DNA of 64,000 nt from Epiperipatus broadwayi. Its lineage: Eukaryota; Onychophora; Udeonychophora; Euonychophora; Peripatidae. The notes under the pieces are model-generated. The model was not told the origin of the DNA and searched no databases. It saw nothing but the letters and a program-made list of their open reading frames with translations. Location of the stretch: positions 965,501 through 1,029,500 of the forward strand of contig JAQFVV010006472.1 of assembly GCA_028023455.1 (NCBI GenBank), written 5' to 3'. Both the position numbers and the translations under genes were made by a program. Shown piece by piece: positions 57,488 to 64,000 of the stretch. How positions within the stretch are numbered: position 1 is the stretch's first letter; each line of letters opens with the position of its first letter.

Positions 57488-59669
57488 TCCACTTTATAAT
57501 GGTCAGGAATGATGATGAAATATCCAGTCTTATTGCATCCGCCGACAGAGCACCACTAGGCTACTTTGAACCTAGAAAATTTATAAAGTCGACAGATACG
57601 TGCTGTTAAGACCACGGCCATCAGCCCTAGTCACTAGCTCAAGTAGACACAGAAACTTATATATTTAGTAAAATATATTTTTAATAATAAATAATAATAA
57701 AGGCAATCACTGTCAGTATTAATAACGCAAAAAAAAAAGATTTTATTTACGTATATAATTAATAAGGCACAAACTTTTAAAAAAATAATTTTTATAACAC
57801 AGGAAGAAATTTGTTTTATTCTGTTTCATTATTATTTTATTTGTTTTTAACTTTTAATTTTAAATTTTAGAAATGTTGAGTATAGATGAGCTACCCAGAC
57901 CATGCACCTAAAAGACTTTCAAACAATTGATTCCAGGCTAAAAGTCCGCAGCCACACCAATGCTCGCTTCCAGATATATATCAGCAACCAATGCAATATG
58001 AACATGTTAGCATAGAATCACACAACAGGAATGTGCATCTGAACAACGTGATATTATTGGAGAAAACATGAGCTTCAACCAGTATAGGAATGTGCTTCTA
58101 TCTAGCAAAGGAATCATGTATGTAATAATAAGAGAAAAACACTGCATATGGATGAGAGAGCGGTCTTATCTTGCCGACTTATCTTCTCAATCCATAGAAC
58201 TGGAATAGGTCAATGGTGCAGGAAATACCTCTGCATCCATTTTAATGATATGACTACCTCTCTTTGGGGTCATGCATTCAGTTGGACTCATAGCCCTATG
58301 TGCTAACACACTTCACATTACATTGATATAAACATCCATATATCTCTCCACCAGCATTGACACAACTACAAAACAAATAGTCCGAAATCAAAACCCTCTT
58401 TAAAAGTAACATATTTAAACTAGTCTAACAGCTATCTACACTCAACTAACATTTAAATCATTTTATTAATTTAATTTAAAACAAAAATCTTTAGTTTAAT
58501 TAAGGTTTTAAAATCATTTTTAAGATAACATTTATATTTTAACTTATTTTTTTACTGCAAATTTATATAACCTGCTTTTTTTTAAAAATTTAATAATGCA
58601 CAAATAACGATGTGTTTCTATTTTTAAATTTAAGTTTGCAATCGCAAACCCCTACCCTATTACCAACAGATCTTTTTAACATAAATAAAGAAAAATAAAA
58701 TACAATACATTTTGAAGAGATTACATTTTAACTTTAGATCAGAGTTTTAAAATTGCAAAGTTTATAAAAGATACAGAATGTTCAGGTTTGTTCAGGAAAG
58801 AAAGTTTATAGTTCATTTTTTTAGACAGAAATAAAATCCGAAAGATTTTAAGTTTAAGAGAGTTTATATTTAAGTTGATCATTTATAAATTTATACTTCT
58901 TTTTTGTCATGTGCTTATTCCTTCGTGATGAAGATCTAATTTATGCAAGGGCCCTTTTCTTGTGGACGATGATGATTTATGAAGCTTTGTGAAGATGGTT
59001 CCAGTGGTTCGATCCTGGGATCCGTGAATAGGAAAGCTACCTTCGGCCGGCCACACTGAAGGAAGCCCATTGATGCTGACTACATTCTTAGTGATGGTGA
59101 CAATAGCTTTTTAAAAAATTTCTGCTTTCAACAAAAACAATTGAATTTAAAATTTTAATTTTCTGATTCTCTCCAACTAATTATTCCCTTTGGATTTTTC
59201 TTTTTATAGTCGTCGGCACCTTATCTCTGGAATGTATGGATTCATCAAACATATTTCATTATTTATATTTTATTGGTTTATTCTTTGTGTCCAAGGTAAG
59301 ATTTTGGGTTTTCCACTGAGGTCTGTGTCTCTATCTCTGGGCGGGAACTCTTATCTATTTCGTAATCATTTCTTTAATTGTGATTTTGCCTTAAGGATCT
59401 GTTTGTAATTTTTTTATAATTAAAAAATCTTCGCTATTATTAAAAAGGTTTTTTATTATATATTTTATTTAAAGATTAGAATCTTTGCTTCGATTCTATA
59501 ATTTATTTATTTTTTAAAGCTTATTTTAATATTTCAATCAATCTAACATATTAATAAATTAATAATTCGTTATTTGTGCATTTTGACAGTTTGTTTTTAA
59601 TTCTGTATTAGATAAAAAAAAGTTACTATTAAAATTTGAATGTAACGCATGTATATATATCTCGTTACA
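57488..59669 (-). repeat. LTR-like terminal block, right
   Basis: This is the partner of 40477-42497. Read on the minus strand it starts TGTAACGAGATATATATACA at 59669, next to the LINE, and ends ACCATTATAAAG near 57488. A box-B-like GGTTCGATCCTGGG lies near 59008, and GGCCGGCC near 59050 is unusually GC-rich for the window. The frame at 59190-59408 is not convincing as a gene. Divergence from the left block is high, with large length differences. Confidence 0.6.
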
Positions 59670-59673
59670 ACAG
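59670..59673 (+). repeat. 4-bp target duplication, right (ACAG)
   Basis: Matches 40473-40476. Confidence 0.8.
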
Positions 59674-60880
59674 AGAACTTTGGATTTCCACCAACCAAGA
59701 GAACAAACTGGATTTAAAAGTGGTTTTAGTACAATAGATCATATCCAGGTATTGAGAGAAGTCATAGAAAGGACAAATGAATATGAGTTGTCATTATGTT
59801 TTGGATTTGTAGATTATGAAAAGGCATTCGATTCTATATACATTTCTTCAGTGATTAAAGCATTGGATCATCAAGGTATAGATCCAGGATATTGTCATAT
59901 TTTAAAGAATATTTATAAAAATGCAACAGCAACAATTAGATTACATAATGATACTGGAAAAATCAACATTGAGAAAGGTGTAAGACAAGGTGACTCCATA
60001 TCTCCAAAACTTTTTACAGCAGTGCTGCAAGAAGTATTTTGTGGATTAAAATAAGAAACTAAAGAAATGAAAGTAAATGGAGAGTATTTAAGTCATTTAG
60101 ATTTTGCAGATGATGTAATTGTTTTTGCAAATAATGCTTCAGAACTGCAGGAAATGTTGCAGGAGTTAGCAGATGAAAGTAGAAAAGTAGGACTAAAGAT
60201 AAATGTTAAAAAGACTAAAGTAATGTTTAATCGATTTGCTCAAAATATGAAAGGTAAAGATTGATTATGAAGAATTAGAAGAAGTTAACAGTTACAAATA
60301 CCTTTGTCAGATTATTAATACAGATAGAAACATAATGGAGGAAATTGATCGTAGAATTAAATTTGGTTGGAGTGCTTTTGGTAGAAATAACTTGATACTA
60401 AAAGGAAAAATGCCTATGTGTTTGAAAAGAATGGTTTTTAACAAATGTGTTTTACCAGTTCTTACTTATGGATCTGAGACTTGGTCACTTAATAGAAGAG
60501 CAATACAGAGACTTCAGACCACTCAAAGGAGTATGGAGAGATATATGTTGGGAGTAACAAGAAGAGATCAAAAACACAATGTAAGGGTAAGACAACAAAC
60601 AGGTGTTACTGACCTTATTGAAAAAATTAAAAGATTGAAATGGAGTTGGGCTGGACATATTGCTAGAAGAAATGATAATAGATGGACAATTGAAATTTTA
60701 AACTGGATTCCAAGAGATTGTAAAAGACCCAGAAAGAGACCACATGTGAGATGGATGGATGAAATAAGAAAATGCACAGGGATGTTGTGGAAAAGAGAAG
60801 CTATAGATCGGAGAAGATGGATTAAACTTGGAGAGACCTTCATCCTGCAGTGGATTGATAATGGTTGATGATGATCCAGC
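59674..60880 (+). pseudogene. RTE-type LINE, 3' part: reverse transcriptase
   Basis: This continues the LINE cut at 40476: RTLDFHQPREQTGFKSGFST, motif A FVDYEKAFDSI, motif B KGVRQGDSISPKLF, a stop at about 60052, then motif C HLDFADDVIVFANN with the catalytic Asp pair, GLKINVKKTKVM, a frameshift near 60262, and the C-terminal RTE block. That block has PVLTYGSETWSL, QRSMERYMLGVTRRD, RLKWSWAGHIARRNDNRW, KRPHVRWMDEI and GETFILQW to the stop at 60866-60868. TTGATGATGAT follows, like the short repeat tails of RTE elements. Two lesions inactivate it, apart from the 19-kb insertion. Confidence 0.88.
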
Positions 60881-60949
60881 ATTGCTTTCTGTGAAATAAT
60901 ATCTAAATATGTTAGAATCCATAATTTTAAAATTTCCAGCCTCAAAATG

Positions 60950-61800
60950 ATATATATTTATATATATATATATATTTACTAAAAATCCAAGAAAAACAAA
61001 AATTGAAAGAAACTTATGTTTAGTGAAATAGTTAATTAATAAGTTTCAATAGTAAAAATGAAAGCTATATTTTACTGCAAAATCAGAATGATATAAATAT
61101 GTAGATGTATTTAATAACCTTCATACTACCAAATACTATTTTTACAACATACGAATAAAATATTTTAAAAGACAAATGCCTCCCAAGATTTATATTGTAT
61201 TGAATCAGGAAATCTTTTGATCTAAATCTAAATATTAAAATATTATAATAAATTGAGTTAAAATGATAACAAACAATAGTAAATTCCCACTGAGCATTAT
61301 CATATTTTATAGTGTCTAATAATCAGTTACATTATATATGTGTGTATGCATGTGAATGTATGTATGTATGTACATGTATTATTTCAGGAGCAATGGTGTA
61401 GTATATTAAAATTTATTAAGGTAATTATATATTTTAATATTTTAGCAGGCATTGGATGTGATCCATGGTCTTTAAGCTCCAGAATCTGCCCCTCTATTCC
61501 TTCATTGAATTACACAGGTCTATAAATATTAAAAAAAAATCTTCCCAACAACTTATTTAAATATTGTTAAAATCTCATAAAAACTCATGTCCAATTAGCA
61601 GAGTAGAATTTTTTTTGTCTGTTTGGTAGTTAGACATGGGGTTTGTGTAAGATTCAAAGTTATTTGTGCATAGCAGTTGAAATGATCTTAATATGCAATA
61701 TACGTATTAAAAAAATTAAATTGTTATATTTTGATTTACAAGATCTTGATACTTGTGAATCAACATGAAACTTTTTTTATTGATAAATACTGCACATATA
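60950..61800. other. AT-rich DNA with no recognised feature
   Basis: Short TA tract at 60952-60975 and a GTATGTAT-type run near 61355; otherwise nothing recognised. Confidence 0.45.
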
Positions 61801-61804
61801 AAGA

Positions 61805-61910
61805 TATATATGAGATAGTAACTTGGACCAACTAATGCCTGCTGACTCAGCATAAAATGCATCTTGTGATCATTTGTTCTTTATTTTATCTTTATTCATA
61901 TGATTTCAAA
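61805..61910 (+). repeat. Dispersed hammerhead repeat, decayed copy 3
   Basis: The plus strand reads CTTGGACCAACTAATGCCTG, then CTGACTCAGCATAAAATGCATC. This aligns with the minus strand of 35050-35104, but the core is CTAATGC instead of CTGATGA and GAAA is TAAA. Stem II CTG/CAG and the ATGCAT palindrome survive. The ribozyme must be inactive. Confidence 0.6.
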
Positions 61911-63040
61911 AGAATATGTGGTGGTGAGAGGGTTATTTAATACGTTTATTAAAAAAATTAAGTATATAGATACAAAGTCTAGGCATGTGGATATTATACT
62001 TTTATAACATATATGTTGTTTGCATGCTAATTTATTAAAAACAATTTTAAAAATTAATTGAATATTGATAATAGTCATATTTTAAAAACGTTTTAATATC
62101 CGCTAATATAGCTTATAAAATCATACAAAACATTTAAGAAAGTACTAAAGCTTTAATTGAAAAATAAAAACCTTAGTTGAAAAAATACAATTAATTTAAG
62201 TTATAAAAATATCTAAAACTATTTTAAAATACTGTCTTCAAAGTTTGTGCATATTAGTTTTTGTAACTTTTTTGTTTTAATTCGTGATAGAAACAATATT
62301 TGATTTTTAAATGAATCAAAAAATGATACTTCGGTTTTTGAATAACTTTAAAGAAATTAGTAGTGATTTGTAATTTATTATAATAGTTAATAGAAAACTG
62401 TGTTATCATAAACAAAACAAAAAACGTTAAAAAGATGTTATGGTCGTAATATTTATTAAATTAGGATGAGGCAAAATAATGGTGTTATTTTTGTTTTTAT
62501 TTATAAAAATTTATATTAAAAATATTAATATGAATTTTGGATTGATGTTCTTATTTGTTCTTAGACATAATCATAATGAATTACAGAAAGAGTGGAAAAA
62601 GGAAGCTTGGTTCATTACAAATAACAATAATGTTATAAATGAAAAAGCTAACTACATCTAATAGTTGAACTAGTGGAATATGTAAATTAGTCCATTTACA
62701 TATTAAGAATAATAAGTTGAGACTATAAAAGCAGCAAACCGAATAAAATAATACAGCTATGATTTCAGTGTGTGGCACTAAAAATGTACTAAGTCAGACA
62801 GATAATACATGAATAATGCATTTCGCTAGGCATACTAATGTAAGTTATTATAAATATATTAAAATAAAACAGGTGTACCACCAAAAAAAGTACCAGTTAA
62901 CTTTAATTATTTTCAATTTTTTAATCTTGTAACACATTACCTTTAAGCTGTAATATGATAAGTAAATTTTATAGTATCCAAATCAAAATCTTTAATTATA
63001 TTTGTGTCAATCTAATTCATCTATTAAAAATTTAATTTTA
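61911..63040. other. AT-rich DNA with no recognised feature
   Basis: Nothing recognised. Confidence 0.45.
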
Positions 63041-63047
63041 TTAGAAA

Positions 63048-63516
63048 ATTATTTTCAATTAGCATCACATGATTATCGTTTCTTATGCTTACTTATAACT
63101 GTTATTAAAACAGGCAAAACTCTCCATACGTATTGCCACTCAGTGCAAGCCAGACTAATCAATGGATGCCAGAACCAAAGACACCAAAATGTATAGGTAC
63201 TGAACTGAGTTCAGACCTATATGACTATATAAGCTAATGAGCTTGAATTGAAAATATTATAGTATTTTCAATTTAAGACTCATAGTTTTGTAGTTAAGTA
63301 GAGATAAAAAGTGGCTGCTGGATGGTTGCATTAAATCCTAAGATCTAGGTGCAGTGCTCTCAGATCCGAGGCTCCTCACTGTTGAAGGCCACAAACTAGT
63401 CTGGGGACATTGTATAAATAGGCACTAGATGGGGATTTTATGCACAAGCCTTCTGGCATCCATTGATTACTCTGATTTGCACTGAGAAGCAATATGTATG
63501 GAGAGTTTTGCCTGTT
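63048..63516 (-). mobile_element. Satellite-related dispersed copy with inverted ends
   Basis: The core 63109-63516 has inverted ends of about 70 bp (AACAGGCAAAACTCTCCATA inward to ATCAATGGATGCCAGAA), with TTAA outside each. The short left arm joins the opposite orientation at GAACCAAAGACACC (near 63175), the same junction type as 52371/52372 in the big array. Most of the unit then follows on the minus strand relative to the left half of the array. The flank 63048-63104 is the reverse complement of 9282-9329. The ribozyme region at about 63366-63420 reads CTGTTGA and has lost GAAA, so it is dead. Confidence 0.75.
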
Positions 63517-63520
63517 TTAA

Positions 63521-64000
63521 TAAAAATTATTTTTCATTAATCTCTTATTTTTTAAACATACATTTTAATTGAAATAGTGCTTATAAATAAAAATAAGTCA
63601 CAAAATATTTTGAAAAAACAACAGAGCATATTTCAGATAATAAGAGTATGCAGGTATTAGCAAAGAGGTAGAAATATAATCAAAATTTAGAAAAACAAGA
63701 TTTGGCTTTTAGAAGATTCTTTAGTTTACTTTTTTAAACCTCTGGGGACTTAATTTAAAAAACTGAACTGCCCAATATTTGATCTAGTTATATTTAGACT
63801 TGAAATAAAAATGATCAATTTGAAATTTAAACATGTGAGATGGCTTAGTTTAATACAAAATTGTATAATATCTTGAATGTTTGATAGCAAAAAAAAGGTA
63901 AAAATAAAAGGATGACTATCATTGAAATGAATGGTTTATAACATTAAAATAAAAAATATGTTGATATATTTGTCTGAAAATTAATAAGAATGGCCATTGA
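63521..64000. other. AT-rich DNA with no recognised feature
   Basis: Nothing recognised up to the window end. Confidence 0.45.

Larger units (their letters stand above)
40477..59669 (-). mobile_element. 19.2-kb LTR-type composite insertion in the RTE LINE
   Basis: The insertion is bounded by ACAG duplications and splits one LINE open frame. Both ends carry related blocks of about 2.0-2.2 kb in the same orientation, as LTRs would be. On the minus strand the outer start is TGTAACG. Just inside the right block, the minus strand reads TGGACTCCCAATGTGG at 57487, a TGG-initial sequence in the place of a primer-binding site. No gag, protease, RT or integrase frame is visible in the 15-kb interior. 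The interior holds AT-rich DNA, a satellite array and at least one more LTR-like fragment. The LTR end ACCATTAAA is not the usual CA. Confidence 0.6.

Noticed and set aside
59190-59408. A small membrane protein gene
   Set aside because: It lies within the right LTR-like block, aligns as DNA with the left block near 42000 in a different reading, and matches nothing known to me.

Overview
The window looks like AT-rich, gene-poor DNA from an invertebrate animal genome. It holds many (TA)n tracts, Penelope-like, RTE-type, hAT and Helitron elements, LTR elements and tRNA-derived repeats. I cannot name the species from the sequence. I found no host protein gene, no convincing functional tRNA or rRNA gene and no operon-like structure. 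Nearly everything recognisable is mobile DNA, mostly broken. A 500-base N gap lies at 49886-50385.

Layout. 0-9 kb: a tRNA-Gly-like SINE, an inverted pair of old Penelope-like (PLE) fragments around 2.45 kb, a fold-back element at 3.5-4.1 kb, a 234-bp direct repeat at 6.25 kb, and a second inverted PLE pair at 8.1-9.0 kb. 9-13 kb: a small satellite-related element at 9.06 kb, then a 2.9-kb element with inverted ends of about 225-276 bp. 14.9-20.2 kb: the best PLE copies, two head-to-head copies of a reverse transcriptase plus GIY-YIG element, one split by a solo LTR with a 4-bp target duplication. 22-24 kb: a decayed RTE-type LINE. 25.0-25.6 kb: a deleted Helitron. 25.8-29.1 kb: a hAT element with a perfect 8-bp target duplication, carrying a nested PLE of another clade. 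30.6-33.5 kb: a second decayed RTE. 35-37 kb: two copies of a dispersed repeat with hammerhead-ribozyme folds, plus a SINE. 38.1-38.4 kb: a palindromic MITE.

38.7-60.9 kb is one RTE-type LINE split at codon level by a 19.2-kb insertion (40477-59669) flanked by ACAG. The insertion has LTR-like blocks of about 2 kb at both ends. Inside it is a satellite array of 466-bp units (50386-55585) that reverses direction at 52371/52372. 60.9-64 kb is mostly unassigned, with a satellite-related copy at 63.1-63.5 kb.

The unifying and most interesting signal is RNA-level. Every complete satellite unit carries a 59-nt fold with the hammerhead core CTGATGA ... GAAA and a GTC cleavage triplet. A separate dispersed repeat (35.05 and 36.57 kb) carries the same architecture with compensatory changes in the outer stem. 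Both PLE families have a hammerhead-like fold in their 3' regions with the same minimal, self-complementary stem III. This resembles animal retrozymes (non-autonomous hammerhead repeats thought to be copied with PLE help). Cleavage, circular RNA and PLE mobilisation are inferences here, not observations.
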